Assembly (NCBI GenBank): GCA_030272585.1 | Contig: BSYQ01000005.1 | Span: 3,999,501 to 4,063,500, forward strand | DNA: 64,000 nt | Reading direction: 5' to 3' | Source: Bryopsis sp. KO-2023 | Lineage: Eukaryota; Chlorophyta; Ulvophyceae; Bryopsidales; Bryopsidaceae | Shown here: one piece after another, positions 41,791-52,400 of the stretch | How positions within the stretch are numbered: position 1 is the first letter of the stretch | How the letters are laid out: each line of letters begins with the position of its first letter | Made by a program: the position numbers and the translations under genes | The notes under the pieces: generated by a model | Seen by the model: only the letters and a program-made list of their open reading frames with translations | What the model was told of the DNA's origin: nothing | The model's database searches: none

Positions 41791-43321
41791 CCGAAATTCC
41801 AGCGAGAAACTCGTGAGTATAGCCCTGCCTGCAAAACCTCTGAACGCAAACGACTTCCTGTCTGCAGATCGTAGGTCCCCAGCACCTATCCCTCGTAGAT
41901 CAAGAGCGAAGAAACGCCTTGCTCGTCACGGAGACACCCGTTGTCTGTTGATCCACCACTCAGAAAAACGAAAACGAGCGAGCTGTCCCTGGCGTAAGTG
42001 TGGCGACCGTTTCCTCACACCAACAAACGATCCCCAAGGCCAAACCCAGGCAACTGCAATAGAAAGTTACTCCCACCACCAGCCCACAGTTTCCTCGCCA
42101 GAAACAATGCTCAACACCAACGATCCACTCACGTCCAAGCAAAAAACACAGACGTCAAACCTCCTGGGGCTAGCAACTCCCTTGTCCGTCCACAGCACCT
42201 CCCCCACTCTAACCAACAGCGAAAAACCACCGTCTCGCCACGGATTTCGCTAAAAACGGTCGATCCAGCACGCAAAAAAGTTCAGCGTTCACTGGCGACG
42301 GTCTTCTAAACTGCTTTGCTCGACGTTGTCGACCTCAAAGCGAACTTAAAACACTTGCTTCACTCGCCCAAGCGTCTCAAAGAAAAACCAGAAAAAAAAA
42401 AAAAAAAGGAAACACCAGAACCGGTAAGTTATCGGCGGTACCCGTATGGCCTAAGTAGACCACAAAAGAACGCTGCACTTGGGACTTGGCGGCGTTAACT
42501 CAAAAACCTAATTCGCTGAGATGTCGGAGTACAATGCGCAAATTAGCGTTATGACCGGCCACCCCCTTGCCCCCCACGAGTAAGTCGCCGGCGAAACTAC
42601 GTGAGGGGTAATCTGCAACTCAAGCCTTGTGGCTGTTTGTTAGGCCCTCAACTGGTTTTATAACACACAACTCGAAGACAGGGTGGTTGAGACACAAAGA
42701 CACAAGTGTTGTTGCCGAAGAATTGAATTTTACAAGAGCTCTCTCTGATCTACAACGCTCGTACTACAAAATGAACGTAGCACCGATACACGAAAGACCC
42801 CCCGACGTTTCAAACGTAAAAAGCGTCTGAAGCGAGGGACAGACCTCGACGTGGAAAATGCCTCGTTTCAAGTTGAGGATTGTAAAAGTATCCCACTCGG
42901 GGGGACACTTTTGATCGTCTTCTGATGTAGCGAATCGGGGTTCATGCCAGTATGTCAACAGGCTTGCTGACAGTCTTGCAGAACTTTAAGTTGAAGTTTG
43001 GTTGCGCTGAGGCAGCGTACAGTCAGTCAGGGTGTGCAGGCGGTGAGTAGTACTGTAGTAGTATTACTGACCTTGCAGCTAGAATGTTCTAGAATGTTGC
43101 TCAGCACCACAGGAATAGCCGATAGGACTGCAAGATCTGATGGCTTGTAGTATTGATGCAGACCGATGTTACATCCTATGATCGGTTGGGATCAAGGCTG
43201 CTAGGGTATTGTTAACTCGGGGGTGTAGTGAGAGTGAGATTAGGCTTGGTGCGAAGCCCCTTTCAAATAAGAATTGGGATGGATTATAATGACGGTCGTT
43301 CTAACTTATAGTCCACGAGAA
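41791..43321. other. Unassigned DNA between the chromovirus and hAT-like element A1
   Basis: It continues the pre-insertion sequence that ends at 31829. One Ser/Pro-rich frame is open from about 41738 to 42253 but has no recognisable domain. From 42640 on I see only scattered short repeats. Confidence 0.4.
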
Positions 43322-43386
43322 TGTATGAGCAGAGCTGGGCAGTACCGTAACGACTGATAAGGGGGTCTAGGACCCCGAGACACAAG

Positions 43387-43423
<37 letters not shown>

Positions 43424-43424
43424 T
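43387..43424. repeat. CA then GA microsatellite
   Basis: About nine CA units followed by about ten GA units, inside element A1. Confidence 0.95.
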
Positions 43425-43742
43425 CACTGGGAAGATTAATTTTTACAGGAGGGCCCCCTGCCCTATAAACCCTGTCGTACATCCCATTGTACTACACAAT
43501 AACCCTAAACCCGAGTTACTACTATCAACGACCCCCTACGGTACGGTACGACACGTTACGTACCGTACCGTACCGTAAGGGGTCGGTACGGTACGGTACG
43601 GTGCGAATGTTTTTTACGGTACGGTACAACATCGGTACTGGGTCGGTACGATACGTTATCGCCAACGACCAGCACCCAACATCGGGTCGTTGTTGCAACG
43701 TGTCACTGACGTTGTTGTACCGACACAGACAGTACGACGTTC

Positions 43743-44147
43743 GGTACAACAACGTAATGACGTTGCAGTAACGTCATGTGGATGACGTACAAAGTGACCC
43801 CCGCAGGGTCCCCAGAACCCAAGGGAACCGAGTGGGATTCGAACACCGTACCGCACGATGCCGAATCATCTACACTGAGCGCTAAGCCAAGTGGACCACG
43901 ATGATTTTGTGGTTGTTGCAATGATATACCCTAATTTCACAGAATTACAAACAGATTAAGGTATATCATCGCAACAGCCACAAAATCATCGTGGTCCACT
44001 TGGCTTAGCGCTCAGTGTAGATGATTCGGCATCGTGCGGTACGGTGTTCGAATCCCACTCGGTTCCCTTGGGTTCTGGGGACCCTGCGGGGGTCACTTTG
44101 TACGTCATCCACATGACGTTACTGCAACGTCATTACGTTGTTGTACC
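43743..44147. repeat. Head-to-head palindrome of a tRNA-like sequence
   Basis: Arms of about 188 bp (43743-43930 and 43960-44147) are nearly perfect complements around a 29-bp spacer. Each arm, read outward from the spacer, holds an A-box-like TGGCTTAGCGC and a B-box-like GTTCGAATCCCAC about 35 bases apart, the internal promoter layout of Pol III genes. It looks like a tRNA-derived SINE present as an inverted dimer. A transcript across it would fold into one long hairpin. Confidence 0.85.
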
Positions 44148-44770
44148 GACCTGGCCGTTGTTGTAACGTGTTATCGTTACACGTAACGCAACCGATCGTT
44201 GTTGTAACGTCTTGCCTCGGTGCGGACGTTATAGCAGCCGGTGTAGACGTTACTGATAACGTACTGCATTACAACAACGCTTTGGCGTTACAGTAACGTC
44301 GGATCGTTGTTGTACCGGACTTGGACGTTGTTGTACCGACTGGGTCGTTGTTGTAACGTGTGCAACGTGTTGTAACGTCCGGTCGGTGCGTGCACCGACC
44401 GGACACGTTACTGTACCGACCCTGTGCGTTACGGTACGGTGCGTTACAAACGGGTTACTGCCCAGCTCTGTGTATGAGTCATGCCCTAAGAGAGGGTGCC
44501 GACCACGAATACCCTGAACGTCCACAATCGCAAGTCCCCTGAGATCCCATCTAGCATCCCATCTCACAGGTATTCTATGAGTTCTTGGGGTTTGAACGTT
44601 CTTGTAACCTTACTTTGGGATTGAACTCCCTTTGTCTCGCTTCGAAGTCGTCCATTCTTTCCCTTCAAGCCGTTCAAGGCTTGCAGTTCACATCCAACAA
44701 CCCACAATAGCGGTCTGCAAGCGGATTCACTACACTTGGACGCTCAACATCGACGACTTCCACGCATGAC

Positions 44771-45291
44771 AGATTCAAAGCTTTCCAGGGAGCTGAAAGC
44801 ATGCATCCTTGGCGTGATATGTGCGGGCTACATTTTCATTAAACTTCTCAGCCAACATGGGTTCTTCATTGCTTTCTCCATCGTGGATAGGAATTCGTTT
44901 ATTCTACCCATTTGCAGCGAAAAGGTTACAACCCCTCGTTGATTGATAGGGAATGCCACAGCTTCTTCTTCCGTTTCCTTTTCACCAGTTCCATCCAGAG
45001 CATTTACCGACAACTTCGTTTCCAACGCTCCCAGCACGTCCTAGTCCTCCGCCCAAGAGGTGGCTTCATCCAATGACTCCGACTTGCTCGTCTCAACTTG
45101 GACCCTGACACTCGGTATCAGGCCCGCGAGATAATGACCGATCAGTTCCTCGTCCTCTGCCCTCGGGATCCGAATCAAAAGCCTCCTAAACTCAGTCGTG
45201 TATGCTTCAACATCCCTCTTGCCCTGTTGACATTCCCTTTTGAGCCTCCGCGTCCTGATTTCGTCGTTATTGCGCCTAAACTGGTTTCTCA
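44771..45291 (-). pseudogene. Gypsy gag fragment interrupted by the pogo-like element
   Basis: The minus-strand peptide RRLKRECQQGKRDVEAYTTEFRRLLIRIP (shown only in outline here as RRLKREC...VEAYTTEF...LLIRIP) followed by LIGHYLAGLIPSVRVQV is typical of the C-terminal half of a Retrotrans_gag domain. Its upstream part is cut off exactly at the TA next to the CAGTCG terminus at 45294. Downstream the frame decays. Confidence 0.65.
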
Positions 45292-45293
45292 TA

Positions 45294-47500
45294 CAGTCGT
45301 ACCCCGATTTAGTGCCGCTCGATTTAGTGCCAACCCTGATTTAGTGCCAGTTTTTTCGGCTTGTCACGACTTTTGACGTCTCAAGTGACGATTATCACGT
45401 GCGACGACGATTTTGACGATTCCGCTCATCGTGGGCAGTGTTCCTATAAAAACTGTACCCACTCTAAAAGAAGAAAATTTCGGTTGGAATTTCATTTCGT
45501 TTTTGGGGGAAAAACGAAATCAAATGATAACGAAATTAAATGGCAACGAAACTATATTCGATACAAATTGTACCTTCATTCATTACAAAAAGAAACCCCA
45601 CTGCCGGTGCAAACTATTCATCGTCTAACAAACCACACATGTCCACAACATCGGTAATGTCATCCACATCAAAATCCTCCAAACCATCCGAACCATCCAT
45701 ACTGACGCTCCCCACAAACTCTAATTCCGACTCATCATCAGTTTCCACTTTGGCGTGAAAAAATGTCGATCTCACGATGTTAATGTCGTGTACCTCGTTA
45801 ACGATTGCTGCAATGCACTACCAACAAATCCGTTCTTGATCGTGCTCAAGTCGATTTGACGCAAACTAAGTTCGAGCCACTCACAAGCTATACCCTTCAT
45901 CTTCGATCCTTTCAAAGGAATGACTTCAAATTCGTTCATATTTTTTTTCTCATCTCCTATTCATACCAAGAGAATTGCTTTTGATACGTCGCTTTGACTC
46001 ATTTATTCACTGAAACGTCCAAGGGCTGAAGCTTCGTTGTAGTCCTCTCGGGAATATAAATAAAAATAAGAAATGAAAATAATCTCCGCACCGATTTCCT
46101 CACATGCCTCTTTCACCTTGAGATTTTGGTGGGCTTTGAAAGTATCCAGCAAGAGTAGAGCTTTGTCCGAATAATCCCCCCCTTCACCCAAAACAACCCT
46201 TTGTCGGGACACATAAGGTCCAACAGTATTTTTGATGTATTCCACCATCGTCCTACAGTTGCTCCAGTGGGACAATGTGTGAGTCACATCCCAGCTTGAT
46301 GGGAAAGGATAACCCCCATGGCACCTTGAGGTTACCGACAAATATTATTTGCGGCGGAAAGAGGTGTCCCGAACAACTGACAATTAATAAAACTGCTACT
46401 TGTGCCTTGTTCTTGGCTCCCACCACCCTCACATGAGTTGTTCTATTGGGTGCCATGATGTAGCTGATTTCTGGAGTCAACCTCACCGGAGTCTGATCTC
46501 CGTTCAATATCAAAGAAGGATGTATTTTTTTTCTCTTTAACGACAGTTTCAATTTCCTCCAGAAATTGTTTTTTCCGTGCAATAAATACTTTTTGAGGAA
46601 GTATCGCCCCCGGATCTTTGTTTACTTTCCTTTTCGTGTACCCATTTTGAACCCGAAAAGACTTTGCCAACGATGCAGAAATATTAAACCCAAAGAAGGC
46701 TATTTTATCCAAAGTCCTACGAATTGCTCATGCTGCAGTTTTCACGATGAAAGTAGAAATAGAACAGCCTCTGCTCAACAACGGGGCAATATTTTTGATC
46801 TCATCATCAACGTTTTCTGGAAGTCTGTGTGGTCTCCCTCTTTTGGTACCTTTCAGCTCTGCAACATCCCTTGGATTCGCCAGAGTTTTTAATTCTTTCA
46901 CCCAACCTTGGATCGTCGGCGCTGCTGTTAGCTGCTGCCATTTTTTTTTCTATTTTTTGCCTTCATTTGAATCTCATGGATAACCTCGAAAAAATTAGGA
47001 TGAATCTTCTATCAGAAGGGCATTTAATTTCTTGTGCCACCCTTCACAAAAATTGATGGTACGATGTTGGAATTTGTTGTGGACGTTCCATATTTCAATT
47101 CCCTTTTAATAATTCATCTAGTTTTTTCTAAAATAATCCATAATATTCCGTACCGCCGAGCCATTCTCCCCTGGACGAAGAGATCCATCCACCACACCAA
47201 ATCGCAAGAAATCAAAACCCTCCCAAACTCGGTTAACGGGCAAAAATGCTATTGCGATGATTTTCTTAACAAAAGAGCGAAAATCTTGTTGTGTAGTGTA
47301 CAGTTTGCGGAGCCCGAGATCAACAATTTTTCTCCATATGCATTGGGCATAATGAAAGAAGCATCCGCTAAGAAATGCACGGGCCAAATATCGGCGGCAG
47401 CGGCCATTGAGCCTTGCTCAAAATCAACCAAAACTCCGGTGAATACTTCCCATAAGACTTTCTGTTATTTCCCTTCTTTTCACTCGTCTGCGTTGTAGAG
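45294..47500 (-). mobile_element. pogo/Tigger-like DDE transposon relic
   Basis: The left end CAGTCGTACCCCGATTTAG, preceded by TA, matches the usual pogo/Tigger terminus (CAGT-GAACC-CGATT type). A decayed DDE transposase lies inside on the minus strand. I could not find the complementary right terminus, so the right boundary is approximate; B-word and hairpin repeats begin near 47550 and may have replaced it. Confidence 0.7.
46003..46952 (-). pseudogene. pogo-like transposase pseudogene
   Basis: In successive minus-strand frames the following are seen: an N-terminal basic segment (GTKRGRPHRLPENV), then LDKIAFFGFNISAS and ARKKQFLEEIETVV. Next comes the first catalytic block HPSLILNGDQTPV with GAKNKAQVAVLL and LFPPQIIFVG, and then the second block KALLLLDTFKAHQ. 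These are hallmarks of the DDE_1 transposases of the pogo/Tigger group. At least one stop (near 46731) and two frameshifts (near 46520 and 46300) disable it, and the third catalytic Asp region is not convincingly retained. Confidence 0.8.
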
Positions 47501-47549
47501 ACGACTTTATTTGCTGCAACCAAGGCTTTCTCATCGAGTTGAACATGCT

Positions 47550-47835
47550 TTCCCTCTTACAACAACGGCAACGGCAATTAACGACGCCGTTGTCGCAGTG
47601 AAAGCCGTTATCGTACCGTTGTCGCACAACGGTTTAACGGCCGCAGAGTTGTGCGCAAGTCGAAAAATCGACAACGACAACGGTACGGCAACGGCAACGG
47701 CAATTAACGGCGCCGTTGTTGCCGTGAAAACCGTTATCGTACCGTTGTTGCGCAACGGTTTAACGGCCGTTAACGGCGTTTTAACGGCCGTTGTTGACCG
47801 TTAATAACGGTCACCAACGGCCACCGTTAACGGCG
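47550..47835. repeat. B-word array 1 (CCGTTAACGG family)
   Basis: Dense iterations of CGTTAACGG, CCGTTGTTGACCG and CAACGGCAACGG. A segment of about 75 bp (47568-47641) recurs in diverged form at 47690-47765, with CAGAGTTGTGCGC between them. It belongs to the same repeat as 54964-55190 and 56660-56830. Confidence 0.85.
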
Positions 47836-47954
47836 ATTCGATTAGTAAATTAGAATGAGTGAACTGCTTTCCCATTCTCTCCTCGTTTGTTTCGGACGTG
47901 TGAAAGGTGATAAAACTCTGCCAAGAACCAACTAAGCAAACGAGGAAGCTCTCC

Positions 47955-48091
47955 CGAGCACGACGCACTTTGTCGCGCTCGAAACGAGTGAGAAACGAGG
48001 GAGAAAAGCCAGTTTTTGTTTTTTCACAGAAACTGGCTTTTCTCCCTCGTTTCTCACTCGTTTTGAGCGCGACAATGTGCGTCGTGCTCGA
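47955..48091. repeat. Hairpin H1 of foldback repeat F
   Basis: Arms CGAGCACGACGCACTTTGTC... and its complement pair over about 62 bp around the centre TTTTTGTTTTTTCAC. The same hairpin recurs as H2 at 48595-48731 and, in diverged form, at about 56035-56135. Confidence 0.9.
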
Positions 48092-48138
48092 AAAAGTCTT
48101 GGCTTTGTTGTCGTCGTGATCTTTAGGTCGGAAACGGC

Positions 48139-48543
48139 TTTTCAACAGAAACGACGGGTGGTGTGGGAAAAGATCTGTGTTAGATCTATTTTTAGGTTGA
48201 TAAAGTTCCGTTGTGGGTTCCGCTTTTAGTGCCGTCGAAGTTCCGCTTTTTGACGGAACTTAGAAGGGTCGTTTCGAGGTAAAGTCAGCGGAACAAGTCG
48301 AGTTCCGCTCTTCCCAATACGGCCCTTTAAGTTTCTATTTTAGGGGAATTTAATTTTTTTAATCGTATTGGGAAGAGCGGAACTCGACTTGTTCCGCTCA
48401 CTTTACCTCGAAACGACCCTTCTAAGTTCCGTCAAAAAGCGGAACTTCGACGGCACTAAAAGCGGAACCCACAACGGAACTTTACTAACCTAAAAATAGA
48501 TCTAACACAGATCTTTTCCCACACCACCCGTCGTTTCTGTTGA
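48139..48543. repeat. Large inverted repeat between hairpins H1 and H2
   Basis: Arms of about 195 bp (48139-48337 and 48350-48543) are near-perfect complements, from ACAGAAACGACGGG inward to AAGAGCGGAACTCGACTTG. Together with H1 and H2 it makes a nested palindrome of about 780 bp. Gag-like or other coding content is absent. Confidence 0.9.
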
Positions 48544-48594
48544 AGAGACGTTTTCGACGTAAGAAAAGCAGCTGGGATAAAAGTCGACCCTTTT

Positions 48595-48731
48595 CCGAGC
48601 ACGACGCACTTTGTCGCGCTCAAAACGAGTGAGAAACGAGGGAGAAAAGCCAGTTTTTGTTTTTTCATAGAAACTGCCTTTTCTCCCTCGTTTCTCACTT
48701 GTTTTGAGCGCAACAAAGTGCGCCGTGCTCG
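48595..48731. repeat. Hairpin H2 of foldback repeat F
   Basis: Second copy of the H1 hairpin, with a few differences between arms (for example CATAGAAACTGCC against AACTGGC). Confidence 0.9.
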
Positions 48732-48837
48732 TAAAACGCTCAACTTTGCTTTGAGAACCTGTTTTCGACATTTTACGACCCTCTTCACTTGCGAAAACGA
48801 AGCAGGCAAGCTCGACAGGGATTAAAATTGTTTACTA

Positions 48838-48882
48838 ATGGTAGTTACGACCGTTGTAATCGGTGGCAACGGCGAGCGCCGT
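48838..48882. repeat. Start of B-word array 2, split by the gypsy element
   Basis: TGGTAGTTACGACCGTTG...GAGCGCCGT matches the start of array 3 at about 56660-56705. The array resumes at 54964 after the inserted element, and the uninterrupted arrangement is seen in array 3. Confidence 0.85.
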
Positions 48883-49093
48883 TGTTCCAGGGTCAGTTGT
48901 GTGGCTGATGTGGAATGGAAAAGGGGTTGACTTGGGACAGTTAGGACATAATGACAGTAACCGGAATGGTGGGATGTGGATTCTTAAGAAGTGGAACTGA
49001 GTGAACGAACGTATTCTGATTGGGTTGTAAGCTATCGAGTTGGGTTGGTCGAATAGTTTCTTTGCCCCATCCAGCCCAGAATCACCGGTAACA
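48883..49093 (+). repeat. 5' LTR of the single-ORF gypsy element
   Basis: 211 bp, matching 54753-54963 throughout by eye. Confidence 0.95.
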
Positions 49094-49094
49094 C

Positions 49095-49110
49095 TGGTCC
49101 GACGAGCCGG
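49095..49110 (+). other. Primer binding site
   Basis: TGGTCCGACGAGCCGG begins one base after the 5' LTR and would pair with a tRNA ending GCTCGTCGGACCA. None of the tRNAs in this window fits. Confidence 0.6.
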
Positions 49111-49192
49111 AAGGGGTCTGGCGCTGGGGAAAGAAAGGCCTTGCGTGGTCCGTGGTGGTGACGACAGAAAAAACGGAATCATTGACTGGATT

Positions 49193-49290
49193 CGAACCAG
49201 GGCTGTGGGATTCGAACCCGCGACCACGGATACGAGTGGTAAAGGATTCAACCAAGCGCAGAGAAGGGACTGCCACGTTGGGGTGGTTGA
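49193..49290 (-). other. tRNA-like fossil in the element leader
   Basis: On the minus strand an anticodon-arm-like ACCAC-TCGTATCC-GTGGT is followed by GCGGG-TTCGAAT-CCCAC, which includes the exact B-box GGGTTCGAATCCC. The acceptor and D-arm are not convincing, so this is a degenerate tRNA-like sequence rather than a gene. Confidence 0.4.
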
Positions 49291-49441
49291 TTGCTGATTG
49301 TTGGCTGTGTTGCTTATCGAGTATTGAGGGCGGTGTTCATCTCAGCTAACCGTCGCTGAATAAGTCAGTAGGCACTCTTGTTTGGACGTGGGTTTTTGTG
49401 TTGTCGTCGCCTGTGCGAGGTACTGAGCGCAAGAGGTCAAG

Positions 49442-52400
49442 ATGGGGAAAGAAGCCCCGTGCGAATTTACCGGGCAAGAAGACCCTGGGCTCTGGTTGAA
49501 GCATTTCAACAAAGTGTGCAACAACAATGGAACAGTCAGTGATGCAGAGAAGTTGGCGCGAGTTGGGCTATGGCTAACACAAGAGGCCGAACTTTGGTAT
49601 AATAACAACGCCACTTGGATCGAAAATGGTGGCAGAACGTGGGCTGAGTTCTCCGACAGATTCACGCAGCGTTTTCGTGATGAACGTGCGACTGACGCAC
49701 TCAGGCAATTCGTGCAAGCTCCCAGCCAGGATCCCTCTGAAGGAGTGAGGGCTTATGCTGAGAGGTTTCGGTCGGTTGTCGATCATTTGGGCCCTGGTGC
49801 TCCAGCCTTGGATACACTCCGTCGTGACTGGGCAAAGGGGTTGTGTGTGGCCTCGGTGAAGTTGTACGCATTGAACTCTGGAGTTGGCACGTTTGATCTA
49901 ATGGTTGATGCAGCGTTGACGTCTGAGCGAACGGCCCAGGATATTGGGGAGTTGCCTACAACCTTGAATGCGAGTTTTGCTGCACGACTGGGAACTCATG
50001 AAGGGGACAGAAGAGGTCGATACCAGAGGCCTAAACCCGTGTTGCAAGCTCCTTTGACGGCGATGACCTCTGGGCAGTCCGCGAGGTTGCCTATCCGAGG
50101 GTTTGAAGCCCAAGCGAATGTGGATCGGACTTGTTGGAACTGCGGAAAAGTTGGACACATCTCGACGCAATGCAGGTCTCGACCCCAAGGTCGGGGGCCT
50201 TACAGAACTCAGACTGGAGGGCGTGAATACTATGGACAGCGGAATTATGAAACAAGGCCACGTCGTGATGACACAGATGGACCATGGAGGCGATCGGAGG
50301 GAGAGGTGCCAGGGCAGAGGCCAGTGGACTATGGTTCGGCGCAGAATCGACAAGATGCACGGTCGTATGACAAGTCCGTGCCTGCACATTCGTCAATGAC
50401 TCCAAGGACATCGGAGGTACACCCGAAACAAGTGGGATTTTCGCAGCGAGCCCGAGTGGTTGGGGTGGACGAGCTTTCGTCTGATGAGGATGTCCATGTT
50501 AACTGTTACATGGCCATCGATGAGGATTCGGAAATGACAGAAGCAGGGCATCCTGGGGGTGCTCATCCTGAGACTACTGGACCTGGAGATCAAGCTGAGA
50601 GTTCGGGGCCAGCTAAGGCGAGTAAGAAGAATCCGAAGCGACGAGTACTACCCCCAGATCCCGAAATGCTGGCCCACGTTAAGGAGCTGCAGTTTCCTTA
50701 TCGTCAATACTTGAAGTATGGAGCCAAGGTGGGCTTGGAGTTCAGACGAGCAATGATCCATAGCGAGCGAGAGTCCAGGGCGACTCGAAAATCTCATCGA
50801 AAACGAAAAGGGACGAAAGAAGGGAAGGTTACGCGGACTGGGGAACAAGGCGACGCTCCAGCTCCAATTGGATCCTACCTATCGCATGCATCAGTGACCA
50901 CAGGAGTGATCAACGGGACGACTTTGGATCGGGTCATAATTGATCCCGGTTCATCGAAAACCATGTTGGATATCAGGGCGGCCAGGCGAGCGCATGTGCC
51001 GGTGCAGCAAAAGTCGCGATATGTGGTTCGATTGGCTGATGGGTCGTCTTCTCGACCTTTCGGGCAAAGCAAAGAAAAAGTGGCCATTGGCGTCGGGGGA
51101 ATCGTCGTGAACCTTCGAGTCCCGGTTTGGGATTCACAATCATCCTACGATGTGCTTTTGGGTCGCGATTGGTTGGAAGCTACGACTGCAGTCGGGAATT
51201 ATGCTGCTGGAACTTACGAAATTCATGGTGCGGAAGGGAAATCGGTAACTGTGGGTCGCCGTCATCAGACTGCGAGCGCATCGGGAACGTCGAGTGAGGA
51301 AGACGGTGATGAGGACGAGGAAACAACAGATGAGGAAGAGGAAGTGGCAGGACTTCTGGCGAAGGTGGTATGTGAGAGTCGATTGGAAAACTGGGCTGGC
51401 TCTGTTCATGAAAATCCAACATTTGCAGAGGGTTCAGATTATATGAATGATGAAAGTGCAAGGTTGGGTGAAAGTTTGGCAGCAGTGGTAGATCCAACTG
51501 AGAATGTTTCTTTGGGAGGTCAGCAAATCATTACTGAAGTTGGGGATGAAAAGGAAGAAGTAGAACTATTACAGGACCTGCCCCAGAGGGATTGCTGTGG
51601 TCAGGAGGCACTCAAAGGGATGCCTGAAGTGGAAGAGTGTGGGGAGGTGACTAACCTTCCCCAATACGAAGTGGGGAACTCGGCTGCAACTGTTCCAAAC
51701 AAAGGAAAGGAGACACGAAACGAGGAGACCGACAGGAAGCAGTCGCTGGGGACTGCCGACACAGAACCGAAGTCCGACTATCAGGCGAAAGTAGTGGAGT
51801 CCCCTCCACAAACACAAACGGACCCAAACGTGGACGCTGAGCTGAGGGCGCTCGAAGATCGACTGGCTCCCTTGGGGGAACTTCATATCAATTCGGAATT
51901 GGATCCACAACAGCGCGTGGAGTTGCTGAAAGTCCTGGTGAAGCACGAGGGGATGTTTGCGACGTCGATTGCGGACATACGAACCACTGACTTGGTGGAA
52001 CATCACATTGAGTTGAAACCAGGTGTGAAACCTTTTTATTCGGGATACAGACCGCGGCTGTCGGCTCCAGAATTGGAGTGGTTGCGAAAGAACATTGATG
52101 AGGAGGTTCAAGCGGGTATCATTATCCCCGCTGACGGTCCCTGGTGCGCGCCAATTGTGATCGCTCCTAAGAAGGAGAAAGGAGAATTCCGAAAGTGTGT
52201 GTCATACATCGAACTGAACAAACGATGCGAGCGGGAGTCCTTCCCCCTACCCATAATGGAACAAATTCTCGATATTATTTCGGGATTTCCTTGGATCTCT
52301 ACCACTGACGGATTCATAGGCTACTATTGTGTGAAAGTATCACCGGAAAGCCAGAAGTACCTCGTCCATCGTACACCTTTCGGAACGTACACATACACAA

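Larger units (their letters stand above)
43330..44470. mobile_element. Non-autonomous hAT-like element A1 (GGTACGG word family)
   Basis: It is 1141 bp with terminal inverted repeats CAGAGCTGGGCAGTACCG on the left and their complement (ACTGCCCAGCTCTG) on the right. It is flanked by a perfect 8-bp duplication TGTATGAG (43322-43329 and 44471-44478). CAG-ends and 8-bp duplications are hallmarks of hAT transposons. The flanks inside the ends are iterations of GGTACGGTACGG / ACCGTACCGTAC and of AACGTTGTTGTACCGAC. It contains a CA/GA microsatellite (43387-43424) and a large tRNA-like palindrome. It encodes no transposase. Confidence 0.9.
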
